Shown here: positions 14,888-22,278 of the stretch, piece after piece
How the letters are laid out: each line of letters begins with the position of its first letter
How positions within the stretch are numbered: position 1 is the first letter of the stretch
Source of the DNA: Lachnospiraceae bacterium
GTDB lineage: Bacteria > Bacillota > Clostridia > Lachnospirales > Lachnospiraceae
Direction of reading: 5' to 3'
DNA length: 32,298 nucleotides
Assembly: GCA_023664345.1 (NCBI GenBank)
Contig: JAMPFQ010000035.1
Coordinates: forward strand, 1 to 32,298
The notes under the pieces: generated by a model
The model's input: the letters and a program-made list of their open reading frames with translations, nothing else
Database searches by the model: none
Told to the model about the DNA's origin: nothing
Translations under genes and position numbers: made by a program

Positions 14888-16444
14888 TCAGTCCCGCCTC
14901 TCATACAGTGCGTATGTCCGTATATCACCCTCAAATTCAAAATACAGATGATCCACCAGTTCATACCGCTCCGATACCACCGGCAGTTCCCGGAGTTCCT
15001 CTTCCGACGCTGCATACGCTTTCCAGGTCACAAGGAAATGTGTCCGTCCCTCTCTCACATATGTGTTCTGTTCCGCCAGCATCTGGTCGGGATTCCTGTT
15101 CAAGATACAGAATGCCCTTTCTTCCGGCACCTGATCCAGGACCGTATAGAAACCGCCGTCCAGAAAACCATAGTTCAGCACCGACTGATCCGGATGCTCC
15201 CGGATGATCTTGGCAAAACAAAACTGCGGCATCTGCTCCCTGTCCACGGAAAGCAGGTATGTGTTAGGACTTATCCGAAAACTCACCCAGGCGCATCCTG
15301 CCAGCATCATCACGCAAAACGCCGCGTACAACGGCCCCGCCGCCGCATTCAGCCATCTGCGCAAGGGGCCGCACAGGACGCCTGAGAGCATGACAAGCCC
15401 CATCCCGCCAAACATGGAAAATACCGACAGGGGCAGCCCATAGTAATCATGCTTTGTCTCCCCGATAAAAATGCCGATTCCCATGGCCAGTCCCATAAAC
15501 GCCAGTGCGGCCTTTTCTTTCCAGGAAAGGATCCTGGCCGGGCAGCAGACGCAGGTCAGCGCTCCCAACGCCACAAAAAAGGAATAAGTCCGGTTCTCCC
15601 TGTCCTTTAAGGAAGATATGATATTGCCCACAGCCGCACCAATCCTGTGCAGGGGAGAACCCTCTCCCCCCCACTCAGCGTAACCGAAGATATTATCCCA
15701 CAGATATGCCCCAAGCCAGTCCCTTATGGCGCCGTTCACCCCAAAATAGATCAGCCAGGGAACCGTTGTCGCCAGCATGACGCCCAGGAAGATCCCCACG
15801 CTTTGCAGCATTTCTTTCCATTTTCTCCTGCCTGCGGACCGCAGCGCCACCGCCGCCAGCCATACGATGTACAGGCCTGAAAGGGTAAATTTGGACCAGA
15901 ATATGATCCCCGCCCACATACCGTTCAGGACAAGCGTTTTTACCGGCATGGGGCCGCAGTCCTCCTCTTTCAGGAAACGCAGCAGCGAATAGACCGCATA
16001 AGCAAAAATACCCAGACTGAGTTCCTCCAGGCTGCCTCCGTGCACAAAACTTTTAGCGGACACGATCCCCCCGCACAACAGGGGCAGCACCCAGAGCGCC
16101 GGCCTGTCCGTATACAGCCTGATGGTCTTATATGCATAAAAGAGAAAGAAGAAAACACTGACAAGTTCAAACAGGAAATAGCCCTGAAAGCCCCTGTGGG
16201 AGATCAGGTAAGCGATGCCTCCCACCAGGTACGCGTAAGGCCCTTTCTGCTCCAGCAGATCCACAAAGGGCACGCTGCCTTTCAGCATTCCCTTGCCCAT
16301 TGTGAAGAACATGTTCACATCAGGCCAGTCATTAAAAGGATACAGAGGTGAGGATTTACTGCATATCATAAGTGGAACGACCGCCGCCAGAAAGCAGGAC
16401 AGGACTATCAATGATCGCTTACAGTTACTTTGAAATCGTTTCAT
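14888..16444 (-). CDS. GT-C family glycosyltransferase-like membrane protein
   Basis: A 518-residue polytopic protein. The first outer loop has NDWPDVNMFFTMGKGMLKG and SVPFVDLLEQKGPYAYLVGG; the D...MGKGML...PFxDLxxQKGP pattern is characteristic of a large Clostridia family annotated as GT39-like or teichoic-acid-type glycosyltransferases. About ten further helices and a soluble C-terminal domain (about 395-518) follow. It has its own strong promoter (16484-16512). It is the third of these proteins with the helix, acidic loop, helices, soluble tail plan in this block, which suggests they modify the same surface polymer in steps. Donor and acceptor cannot be read from sequence. Confidence 0.8.
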   Translation of the reverse strand: MKRFQSNCKRSLIVLSCFLAAVVPLMICSKSSPLYPFNDWPDVNMFFTMGKGMLKGSVPFVDLLEQKGPYAYLVGGIAYLISHRGFQGYFLFELVSVFFFLFYAYKTIRLYTDRPALWVLPLLCGGIVSAKSFVHGGSLEELSLGIFAYAVYSLLRFLKEEDCGPMPVKTLVLNGMWAGIIFWSKFTLSGLYIVWLAAVALRSAGRRKWKEMLQSVGIFLGVMLATTVPWLIYFGVNGAIRDWLGAYLWDNIFGYAEWGGEGSPLHRIGAAVGNIISSLKDRENRTYSFFVALGALTCVCCPARILSWKEKAALAFMGLAMGIGIFIGETKHDYYGLPLSVFSMFGGMGLVMLSGVLCGPLRRWLNAAAGPLYAAFCVMMLAGCAWVSFRISPNTYLLSVDREQMPQFCFAKIIREHPDQSVLNYGFLDGGFYTVLDQVPEERAFCILNRNPDQMLAEQNTYVREGRTHFLVTWKAYAASEEELRELPVVSERYELVDHLYFEFEGDIRTYALYERRD

Positions 16445-16483
16445 GATGATCTCCGGACTCTTAGTATGATAAATCTCTGACCA

Positions 16484-16512
16484 AGTATAGCATAAATAAA
16501 AAGAAGGGTCAA
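16484..16512 (-). promoter_or_regulatory. Strong promoter of the 518-residue GT gene
   Basis: TTGACC (16507-16512), a 17-nt spacer and TATACT (16484-16489) on the minus strand, with TGC before the -10 (extended). The expected start is near 16477, about 33 nt ahead of the ATG. Confidence 0.8.
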
Positions 16513-16589
16513 CCGCCGGACAGGCAGATCAGTACTATCCGGAACCGATCCGGCATATATTGGGAACAACGGCAAAAAAGAGGAAGATC

Positions 16590-16823
16590 ATGCTGTTTTC
16601 AGAGTTAAAATGCAAGGATGTCATCAACACAAAGGACTGTAAGAAACTGGGGAAAGTTTCCGACCTGGAGTTCGACCAGTGCACGGGCTGCATCAAGAAG
16701 ATCATCGTGCCCGGCAGCAACAAAATCCTGGGATTCTTGAACTGCGAACCGGATATCGTGATCCCATTTAAGGACATCTGCCAGATCGGCCCTGATATCA
16801 TTTTGGTTGACATAAAATGTTAA
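16590..16823 (+). CDS. YlmC/YmxH family PRC-barrel protein
   Basis: A 77-residue protein beginning MLFSELKCKDVINTKDCKKLG, the standard opening of the YlmC/YmxH sporulation-associated family, with a PRC-barrel-like beta fold (GKVSDLEFD, ILGFLNCEPDIVIPF, CQIGPDIILVDI). Members are often encoded near sigE/sigG or nrdR in Clostridia; biochemical function is unknown. AGAGGAA precedes the ATG at 16590; an upstream in-frame ATG at 16560 lacks a ribosome site. It runs into nrdR 43 nt later, so the two form a unit. Four cysteines are present. Confidence 0.85.
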   Translation: MLFSELKCKDVINTKDCKKLGKVSDLEFDQCTGCIKKIIVPGSNKILGFLNCEPDIVIPFKDICQIGPDIILVDIKC

Positions 16824-16866
16824 AAATGGTACATTGATAAAAAGAGATCCGATGGAGGAAAAGTAC

Positions 16867-17316
16867 ATGAAATGTCCTTTTTGCAGTCACGATAATACCA
16901 GAGTCATAGACTCCAGACCGGCAGACGATAACAGTTCCATCCGCCGCCGCCGCGTGTGTGACGACTGCGGCAAACGGTTCACCACATATGAGAAGATCGA
17001 GACGATCCCTCTGATCATCATCAAGAAAGACAATAACAGGGAAACCTACGATCGGTCCAAGATAGAGGCGGGAGTGCTCCGCGCTTGCCACAAGCGCCCT
17101 GTCAGCGCACAGCAGATCACAAGCCTTGTGGATGAGGTGGAAAACGATATCACCAACCGGGAGGAAAAGGAAATCTCCAGCCAGGTCATCGGGGAGATGC
17201 TGATGAACAAGCTGATGGCTTTAGACCCCGTGGCATATGTGCGCTTTGCCTCTGTGTATAGGGAATTCAAGGACGTGAACACTTTTATGGACGAATTAAA
17301 GAAAATGTTGGAATAA
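16867..17316 (+). CDS. nrdR: Transcriptional repressor NrdR
   Basis: A 149-residue repressor of ribonucleotide reductase genes. The N-terminal zinc ribbon uses CPFC (residues 3-6) and CDDC (about 31-34) with the RRRRVC signature; the ATP-cone domain (about 49-139) senses ATP/dATP (IIIKKDNNRETYDRSKIEAGV). Length is standard. GGAGG lies 8 nt before the ATG at 16867; the open frame to 16834 is spurious. It acts at NrdR boxes upstream of nrd operons, none of which are in this window. Its terminator overlaps the end of the facing vanZ-like gene. Confidence 0.97.
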   Translation: MKCPFCSHDNTRVIDSRPADDNSSIRRRRVCDDCGKRFTTYEKIETIPLIIIKKDNNRETYDRSKIEAGVLRACHKRPVSAQQITSLVDEVENDITNREEKEISSQVIGEMLMNKLMALDPVAYVRFASVYREFKDVNTFMDELKKMLE

Positions 17317-17334
17317 AGCCATACAGGATAAAAC

Positions 17335-17372
17335 AGGGAGGCGGCATCACCGTCTCCCTTTCTTTTTTTCTT
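17335..17372 (+). terminator. nrdR intrinsic terminator
   Basis: AGGGAGGCGG (17335-17344) pairs with CCGTCTCCCT (17350-17359, one G-T pair) around a 5-nt loop, followed by a long T-rich tract to 17372. The loop contains the stop codon of the convergent vanZ-like gene, and the T-tract encodes its Lys/Arg-rich tail. Confidence 0.85.
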
Positions 17373-17898
17373 TCTCCGCTCTCCTGCGGCGTATGCCCCA
17401 GAACAGGAAATACAGCAGATATCCCGCCACCGTCCCCAGGATATTTGTCAGGATATCGTCGATCTGGAAATAACCCCTGCCGGTGCACAACTGGATCAGT
17501 TCCACCAGGAAGCTGGTCAGCGCCCCCATGGCCAGACAACTCGGAAACGACCTGATATGCCAAAACGCCAACGGGCAGACTATCCCATAAGGTACAAATA
17601 ACAGGATGTTCTCTATCACAAAAGCATTGTTCCTGTCGTTGATCCCCCATGTGGCGAAAAGTTCCAGATCCATTCCCCGGCGGCTTCCATGCTCCCTGGA
17701 AAAAAGAGTTATGGCCATGATCACCGCCAGATAAGTGACGAACAGCGTCACCGGCACTACCGGAACACTTTCTTTCCGTTCCTTTTTGCGCCGGACATCC
17801 CAGACTGTGAGCGCACAAAAACAAAGGGCTCCGGCGCCTGTGGCAAAAGGCAGGTACTTCAGAGCATCCAGCAGATCCCTGCATATATAATGAAACAT
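17347..17898 (-). CDS. VanZ family membrane protein
   Basis: A 183-residue protein with about five membrane segments and the VanZ core ENILLFVPYGI ... FLVELIQLCTGRGYFQIDDILTN near residues 100-155. VanZ itself gives low-level teicoplanin resistance in the vanA cluster; most relatives have no known role and this one stands alone without other van genes, so no resistance should be inferred. GGAGG lies 8 nt before the ATG at 17898, which decides the start over methionines at 17907 and 17934. The Lys/Arg-rich C-terminus is encoded by the nrdR terminator. Confidence 0.88.
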   Translation of the reverse strand: MFHYICRDLLDALKYLPFATGAGALCFCALTVWDVRRKKERKESVPVVPVTLFVTYLAVIMAITLFSREHGSRRGMDLELFATWGINDRNNAFVIENILLFVPYGIVCPLAFWHIRSFPSCLAMGALTSFLVELIQLCTGRGYFQIDDILTNILGTVAGYLLYFLFWGIRRRRAEKEKKKGRR

Positions 17899-17988
17899 AT
17901 CTGTCATTCCTCCAAAACCGACAAAGCGGCACATCTGTACATCAGACCGCCAGAGCCTTTCACGAGACGGCTCCGGCCGAAACTTCCG

Positions 17989-18294
17989 TCATTCATAGCT
18001 GTCCCAGTTACCGGAAGCGTTCTCCCACTTGTCTTTCTCCTGAAACAGCCTGTCATTCATCCATGCTATGGCATCCACGATACCATCCTCACCGAAGAAA
18101 AAGAGCTCACTCTCTTTCCTGTCCTCAGGCGTCTTAAAAAAGTTAAAGGGCTCCGGCCAGACGGTGCATTTCAGTTTCTTCACGCCGTCTTCGCCCGCCG
18201 CTTTCTCCAGACGGTACCGCATCCCCTTATGGCATCCGGTAAATTCCGTCTTCTTTAAGTATTCCATGGACAGTATATCATCACGTTGAATCAT
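17989..18294 (-). CDS. Small conserved protein, unknown
   Basis: A 101-residue soluble protein from the ATG at 18294, preceded by GGAG at 9 nt; the frame is open to 18363 but that part overlaps the promoter. Visible features are YLKKTEFTGCHKGMRYRLEK, a cysteine-containing beta strand KLKCTVWPEPFNFFKTPED, and a terminal helix DAIAWMNDRLFQEKDKW. I think this is a lineage-specific Lachnospiraceae protein, without known function. It lies between sigE and vanZ-like, same strand, with its own promoter. Confidence 0.75.
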   Translation of the reverse strand: MIQRDDILSMEYLKKTEFTGCHKGMRYRLEKAAGEDGVKKLKCTVWPEPFNFFKTPEDRKESELFFFGEDGIVDAIAWMNDRLFQEKDKWENASGNWDSYE

Positions 18295-18350
18295 TTTTGC
18301 AAACTCCACGCTATAAAGATCACAATAATAGTATTTCCATAAAACAGTAT

Positions 18351-18379
18351 ATACTATAACCAAAGCTTTGGAAAGTAAA
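18351..18379 (-). promoter_or_regulatory. Promoter with palindrome in the spacer
   Basis: TTTACT (18374-18379), a 17-nt spacer and TAGTAT (18351-18356) on the minus strand. The spacer contains the perfect 12-bp palindrome CCAAAGCTTTGG (18360-18371), a possible repressor site. It would serve the 101-residue gene. Confidence 0.5.
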
Positions 18380-18397
18380 ATCTATGCTCAGCCCGCC

Positions 18398-19135
18398 CTA
18401 AATCTCATTGCTGATCTCTTTTTTCAGCTGGCGCATGATCTTTTTCTCCAGCCTGGAAATATAGGACTGTGATATACCCAGCAGGGAGGCCACTTCTTTC
18501 TGGGTCATCTCCTGTCCGTCCCGGGCGCCCAGACCGAAACGCAGCTTTATGATCGTCTTTTCCCGCTCCGACAGCTTATTGATGGCGTGCATCAGAAGCT
18601 TGCGCTCCACCTCGCTCTCCAGATCGCGGTAGATCACATCCTCGTCCGTGCCCAGGATATCCGACAGGAGCAGTTCGTTTCCGTCCCAGTCCACGTTCAG
18701 CGGCTCGTCTATGGACACCTCCAGCCTGGTCTTGTTATTCCTGCGCAGATACATCAGGATCTCATTCTCAATGCACCGGGAGGCATAGGTCGCCAGCTTG
18801 ATGTTCTTATCCGGCTTGAAGGTGTTGATGGACTTTATCAGCCCTATGGTGCCAATGGATATCAGGTCTTCCACACCCACGCCGGTATTGTCAAATTTCT
18901 TTGCTATGTACACCACCAGCCGCAGATTATGCTCGATCAGGATGGCTTTTGCCTCGTCCTCATATTCCGTTCCAAGATCCGAGATGACCTGATTTTCCCT
19001 CTCCAGTTCCAGGGGCGGCGGCAGCACCTCCGCTCCGCCTATATAGTGTATCTCCCCCGTTCTGCCCAGCAACAGGTTCTCTCTGTGGATCATTTTAAAC
19101 TGCATCTTTCCCGATATTGCCACCTTCAGTATCAT
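18398..19135 (-). CDS. sigE: Mother-cell sigma factor SigE (pro-form)
   Basis: A 245-residue sporulation sigma factor, synthesised inactive. The pro-sequence precedes YIGG (residues 31-34), which marks the usual processing region before the conserved LPPPL; SpoIIGA performs the cut. Core regions are textbook: [54 protein letters not shown] and the C-terminal [13 protein letters not shown]. Start choice: AGAGG is 4 nt before the ATG at 19135, giving a pro-sequence close to the Bacillus length and a 41-nt overlap with spoIIGA. ATGs at 19105 and 19093 would also work but lack a ribosome site. The frame to 19186 has no support. Co-transcribed with spoIIGA. Confidence 0.95.
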   Translation of the reverse strand: MILKVAISGKMQFKMIHRENLLLGRTGEIHYIGGAEVLPPPLELERENQVISDLGTEYEDEAKAILIEHNLRLVVYIAKKFDNTGVGVEDLISIGTIGLIKSINTFKPDKNIKLATYASRCIENEILMYLRRNNKTRLEVSIDEPLNVDWDGNELLLSDILGTDEDVIYRDLESEVERKLLMHAINKLSEREKTIIKLRFGLGARDGQEMTQKEVASLLGISQSYISRLEKKIMRQLKKEISNEI

Positions 19136-19979
19136 ATTTCCTCTCATTCTGCCGTTTTTTCGGCCTCCTCTTCCCCTTTGCTTCAAGAAGGAGGGGATTT
19201 ATTATCATTTTTATGGAATCCGTCCCTGCGCTGTCTGATATTTGTTCTCCGCCCACTGCCACGTATATCTCATGAAATTCCCTGGTCACGCCGTCAATCT
19301 CCAACCTTAGTCCGGGCAGCAGATATCCCTGCAAGATTCCATGCTCCTTTCCGATGCTGTGATATGGTATGGCACGGAATCCGGGTGGCTGCTCCTGCCA
19401 CAATCCCGAAAATATCTTTTCATCCACCACGGAGACCGGTTTCCCGCTGACAGGCTCGATAAGACTGTTTCCGGAATCGATCAGCGCATTCACGGTCAGC
19501 CTGTTGCCGCCACAGATGAGGGTAGCACGGCAAATATCGCTCTCCCGGCTGCGCCTCAGGGCAAAGTGCCTCAGAAACAGGAATAAGATACCGCCGGTTC
19601 CCATCAGCGCAAGGAGCCCGTCAGCGCAAATCCCCGCCCGCCCCAGCGCTCTGAGCAGGAGTATCATGCCTCCACCCATGCCCACAGAATACAGGGCAAG
19701 ATATTTTAACAGCTTCAGAAACATTCTGAACCCTTTCACCGGAAACGCCAGAAGCAGCATTCCCGCAGTCCCCATAAGGAAACCGACGGACAGTTTCAGG
19801 ATCGGCGGACTGTTCCACACAAAAGGCAGGAAATAGCAGACAGCCCCGAATGCCGCTCCTGACAGGATCCTCCTCCCCGTAGCGGTGCGGAAAGTACTCC
19901 TGTCCACCAGGATCAGCAGATACAGATCCATGACAAAATTGAGCAGCAGCAAACTGTCTGCATACAGTTCATAACGCAT
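19095..19979 (-). CDS. spoIIGA: Sigma-E processing peptidase SpoIIGA
   Basis: A 294-residue septal membrane aspartic protease that activates pro-sigma-E. Five hydrophobic segments fill about residues 8-140; the soluble C-terminal half has the catalytic ALIDSGNSL motif with D168. The start at 19979 follows AAAAGGA at 8 nt. Upstream ATGs at 19988 and 19997 lie at or before the expected transcription start (about 19995), which rules out the first. It overlaps sigE and is expressed from the Spo0A-type promoter at 20002-20034, so protease and substrate are made together. Length is close to the usual 290-310. Confidence 0.95.
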   Translation of the reverse strand: MRYELYADSLLLLNFVMDLYLLILVDRSTFRTATGRRILSGAAFGAVCYFLPFVWNSPPILKLSVGFLMGTAGMLLLAFPVKGFRMFLKLLKYLALYSVGMGGGMILLLRALGRAGICADGLLALMGTGGILFLFLRHFALRRSRESDICRATLICGGNRLTVNALIDSGNSLIEPVSGKPVSVVDEKIFSGLWQEQPPGFRAIPYHSIGKEHGILQGYLLPGLRLEIDGVTREFHEIYVAVGGEQISDSAGTDSIKMIINPLLLEAKGKRRPKKRQNERKYDTEGGNIGKDAV

Positions 19980-20001
19980 TGGCATCATCCTTTTCATAAT
20001 G

Positions 20002-20034
20002 ATTATAAAGGGAATAACTCATGGAATTTGTCAA
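20002..20034 (-). promoter_or_regulatory. spoIIG promoter with long spacer
   Basis: TTGACA (20029-20034) and TATAAT (20002-20007) on the minus strand are both perfect hexamers separated by 21 nt, instead of 17. The Bacillus spoIIG promoter has the same abnormality (22 nt) and needs Spo0A to reposition sigma-A RNA polymerase. The leader is about 15 nt. Confidence 0.85.
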
Positions 20035-20069
20035 AAACGATACCGGAATGCACGTTTTTTTTCGACAAA
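20027..20069. promoter_or_regulatory. Two Spo0A boxes at the spoIIG promoter
   Basis: TTTGTCAAAAA on the plus strand (20027-20037) overlaps the -35, and TTTGTCGAAAA on the minus strand (20059-20069) lies upstream. Both match the 0A box (TGTCGAA type). Their centres are 32 bp apart, three helical turns, so dimers would bind on one face. Confidence 0.8.
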
Positions 20070-20070
20070 G

Positions 20071-20115
20071 AGAAAAGAAAAAGCCCAGTCAAAAGGAAGC
20101 TTCCTTTCAACTGAG
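20071..20115 (-). terminator. ftsZ intrinsic terminator
   Basis: On the minus strand a 16-bp stem (20084-20115, three G-T pairs, AAAGGAAG/CTTCCTTT at the tip) is followed by CTTTTTCTTTTC. It lies 40 nt after the ftsZ stop and directly before the upstream Spo0A box, separating the dcw and spoIIG transcription units. Confidence 0.85.
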
Positions 20116-20155
20116 CGTACGGCTCTCTATTATGGTAAGCTGCTCTTGCAGCGTC

Positions 20156-21340
20156 CTACTTGCGCTGCAGGAAATCCGGGATCTTCAGACTCTTCTCCAC
20201 CACATTGCTCCTGATATCCACAGGCTTCTGGATCCCCTGTATGGTCCTGGGGTCAGGCTGTGTGGGATTCCCCTGGGGAACGCCGGGCTGTACCACACTG
20301 CCTCTGAAATTATTAGGAGGCATATGTGTCCCGGGCTGTCTGTAAGCCTGTCCCGCACCCATCCTGGACTGCACCGGTGCACTTCCCGACACATCCTCCA
20401 GCCCTGTGGCGATCACGGTGATCGTACAGCTGTCAGACTTGGAGGCGTCATACATAGCGCCAAAAATGATATTGACCTCGTCACCGGCCATATTCTGCAC
20501 ATAGCTGGCCGCATCGCTGGCATCCGCCAGAGTGATGTCGCCGGACACATTGATGATCACATGGGATGCCCCCGTGATCGTAGTCTCAAGCAGCGGAGAC
20601 TCCACCGCCATCTTCACGGCGTCCAGCGCTTTCTCGTCACCTTTCCCCTCGCCGATGCCGATATGAGCGATTCCTTTATCCCTCATCACCGTCTGTACAT
20701 CCGCAAAGTCCAGATTGATGACCGCAGGCACATTGATCAGGTCAGTGATCCCCTGAACCGACTGCTGCAGCACTTCATCTGCTTTCTTAAGGGCTTCGGG
20801 CATGGTAGTACGCCTGTCCACGATCTCCAGAAGCTTGTCATTGGGAATCACGATCAGGGTATCCACATTCTCCTTGATCCGCTCGATGCCGCTCAGGGCG
20901 TTCACCATCCTCGCCTTTGCCTCAAAACGGAAAGGCTTGGTCACAACGCCGACAGTGAGGATCCCCTGCTGCTTTGCCACCCTTGCAACCACGGGAGCCG
21001 CGCCTGTACCGGTGCCGCCGCCCATGCCGCAGGTAACGAACACCATATCCGCGCCCTCCAGCGCATTGCTGATTTCTTCCAGGCTCTCCTCCGCCGCTTT
21101 CTCGCCAACCTCCGGCTTGGCGCCCGCACCAAGGCCCTTGGTCAGCTTCTCGCCGATCTGCAAAAGCTTAGGGGCCTTGCAGAGCTGCAGTGCCTGCTTG
21201 TCCGTATTTACACCAATAAAATCCACACCACTGATCTGTTCATCGATCATTCTATTTACAGCATTATTACCTGCGCCGCCCACACCTACCACAATGATCT
21301 TGGCTGCAGATTCAGCATCGTTTGTCTTGATCTCAAGCAA
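20156..21340 (-). CDS. ftsZ: Cell division GTPase FtsZ
   Basis: A 394-residue tubulin homologue that polymerises into the division ring. [10 protein letters not shown] (17-26), the GTP-binding GMGGGTGTG (105-113) and the T7 loop NLDFADV (209-215) are intact; a Gln/Pro-rich linker (about 320-380) precedes the conserved tail KIPDFLQRK that binds FtsA or SepF. The start is a TTG at 21340: AAGGAGG is placed 8 nt ahead and the protein then begins [10 protein letters not shown], the family standard. A GTG at 21361 would put the ribosome site inside the gene. It is expressed from two tandem promoters and ends in a strong terminator, so it can be made separately from ftsQ. Confidence 0.98.
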   Translation of the reverse strand: MLEIKTNDAESAAKIIVVGVGGAGNNAVNRMIDEQISGVDFIGVNTDKQALQLCKAPKLLQIGEKLTKGLGAGAKPEVGEKAAEESLEEISNALEGADMVFVTCGMGGGTGTGAAPVVARVAKQQGILTVGVVTKPFRFEAKARMVNALSGIERIKENVDTLIVIPNDKLLEIVDRRTTMPEALKKADEVLQQSVQGITDLINVPAVINLDFADVQTVMRDKGIAHIGIGEGKGDEKALDAVKMAVESPLLETTITGASHVIINVSGDITLADASDAASYVQNMAGDEVNIIFGAMYDASKSDSCTITVIATGLEDVSGSAPVQSRMGAGQAYRQPGTHMPPNNFRGSVVQPGVPQGNPTQPDPRTIQGIQKPVDIRSNVVEKSLKIPDFLQRK

Positions 21341-21373
21341 AGGTATACCCTCCTTTTTCACTCCATATAGACT

Positions 21374-21402
21374 ATCATATAATTATTTTTGAAATTTAGC
21401 AA
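21374..21402 (-). promoter_or_regulatory. ftsZ proximal promoter
   Basis: TTGCTA (21397-21402), a 17-nt spacer and TATGAT (21374-21379) on the minus strand. Transcription would start about 27 nt before the TTG start codon. Confidence 0.65.
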
Positions 21403-21408
21403 CTGTTT

Positions 21409-21437
21409 TTTATACAAATGTTATTCCTCTAAAACAA
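21409..21437 (-). promoter_or_regulatory. ftsZ distal promoter
   Basis: TTGTTT (21432-21437), a 17-nt spacer and TATAAA (21409-21414) on the minus strand, 35 bp upstream of the proximal promoter. Confidence 0.55.
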
Positions 21438-21448
21438 ACAATTGGTGC

Positions 21449-21550
21449 AAGTCTGGAAGAATGACCGCATTTTGGGCATTCTTCCGCGTGAGACTTAGAA
21501 CTTCTTCGCGAAATGCCCTCTGGCATGAGCGCTAGAAGTTCTTCTCACGC
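21449..21550. repeat. Large palindromic element between ftsQ and ftsZ
   Basis: Stem A: GGAAGAATG (21455-21463) with CATTCTTCC (21477-21485), extendable by AAGTCT (21449-21454) with AGACTT (21491-21496). Stem B: GCGTGAGA (21486-21493) with TCTCACGC (21543-21550), continued by AGAACTTCT (21497-21505) with AGAAGTTCT (21534-21542) and tipped by ATGCC/GGCAT (21513-21526). The A extension and B share 21491-21493, so they compete. B ends on the ftsQ stop codon. There is no U-tract right after either stem. Confidence 0.75.
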
Positions 21551-22278
21551 TATTCGGGCTTAAAAGTATATTTTCCCGTATCCTCATCATACTTTTCCAT
21601 CTGAAGCGTACCGTTCTTCCCTGCCAGATTAGGAAGAAATTCCGGGAGCAGCATCAGCTTGTCCTCCAGATACGTCGGTTCATTACCAAGCGCCACCTTT
21701 ACGTCGTCAAAATACAGTGTGATCTCCCCGGAAGCATGAAAATAGATCTTATCCGAATCCAGTTCATATTTATTCAGAAGCTTTGTCACGTTCAGAATGC
21801 TTCCGAACACCGCGGGATCTTCCACAGGCAGCGCCTCCCCCACCACCAGATAGTCAAATACAAGACCTGTGATCTGGGGGATGCCTGCCGTCCTGACGCT
21901 GGAACTTTCCACCACATATCCGTCCTTGTCAAAATACATACAGGCATCCAGATACTGGATATATCCGATGATCGCTTTTTCATAGACCGTGATCTTAACG
22001 GTATCGGGAGACAGGATGGACACATCCATCACATCCACAAAGGGAATGCCCTCAATGGCACGGTTCTCATATTTCATGGCCAGATAGAGGGAATTGTCTC
22101 CCAAAGGCCCATCCATGACGATCGCTTTTATCTCATCCTCCGTATAATGGACATTGCCTTCCACATAGACTGTATGGATGGTATAATTCTCCCTGATATA
22201 ATATGCCGCGCCCGCCAATGCGGCCAGAAACACGACCGCCACTATGATGATAATGACTTTCTTCCTACTCCTATACAC
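21550..22278 (-). CDS. ftsQ: Cell division protein FtsQ/DivIB
   Basis: A 242-residue bitopic protein: short basic tail, one membrane helix (about residues 8-27), a POTRA domain (about 32-100, VYVEGNVHYTEDEIKAIV) and a beta domain to the end. It links FtsL and DivIC to the septal synthases. The start is a GTG at 22278 that overlaps the murA stop by 8 nt, with AGGAG about 12 nt ahead, indicating translational coupling. Sequence conservation is low in this family; position between murA and ftsZ and the POTRA pattern carry the call. Confidence 0.92.
   Translation of the reverse strand: MYRSRKKVIIIIVAVVFLAALAGAAYYIRENYTIHTVYVEGNVHYTEDEIKAIVMDGPLGDNSLYLAMKYENRAIEGIPFVDVMDVSILSPDTVKITVYEKAIIGYIQYLDACMYFDKDGYVVESSSVRTAGIPQITGLVFDYLVVGEALPVEDPAVFGSILNVTKLLNKYELDSDKIYFHASGEITLYFDDVKVALGNEPTYLEDKLMLLPEFLPNLAGKNGTLQMEKYDEDTGKYTFKPE

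Noticed and set aside
17347..17898. Glycopeptide resistance determinant
   Set aside because: A lone VanZ-family protein without vanHAX or vanRS gives no basis for resistance.
20021..21370. 449-codon plus-strand ORF opposite ftsZ
   Set aside because: Antisense shadow of ftsZ; His/Arg-rich and without family features.
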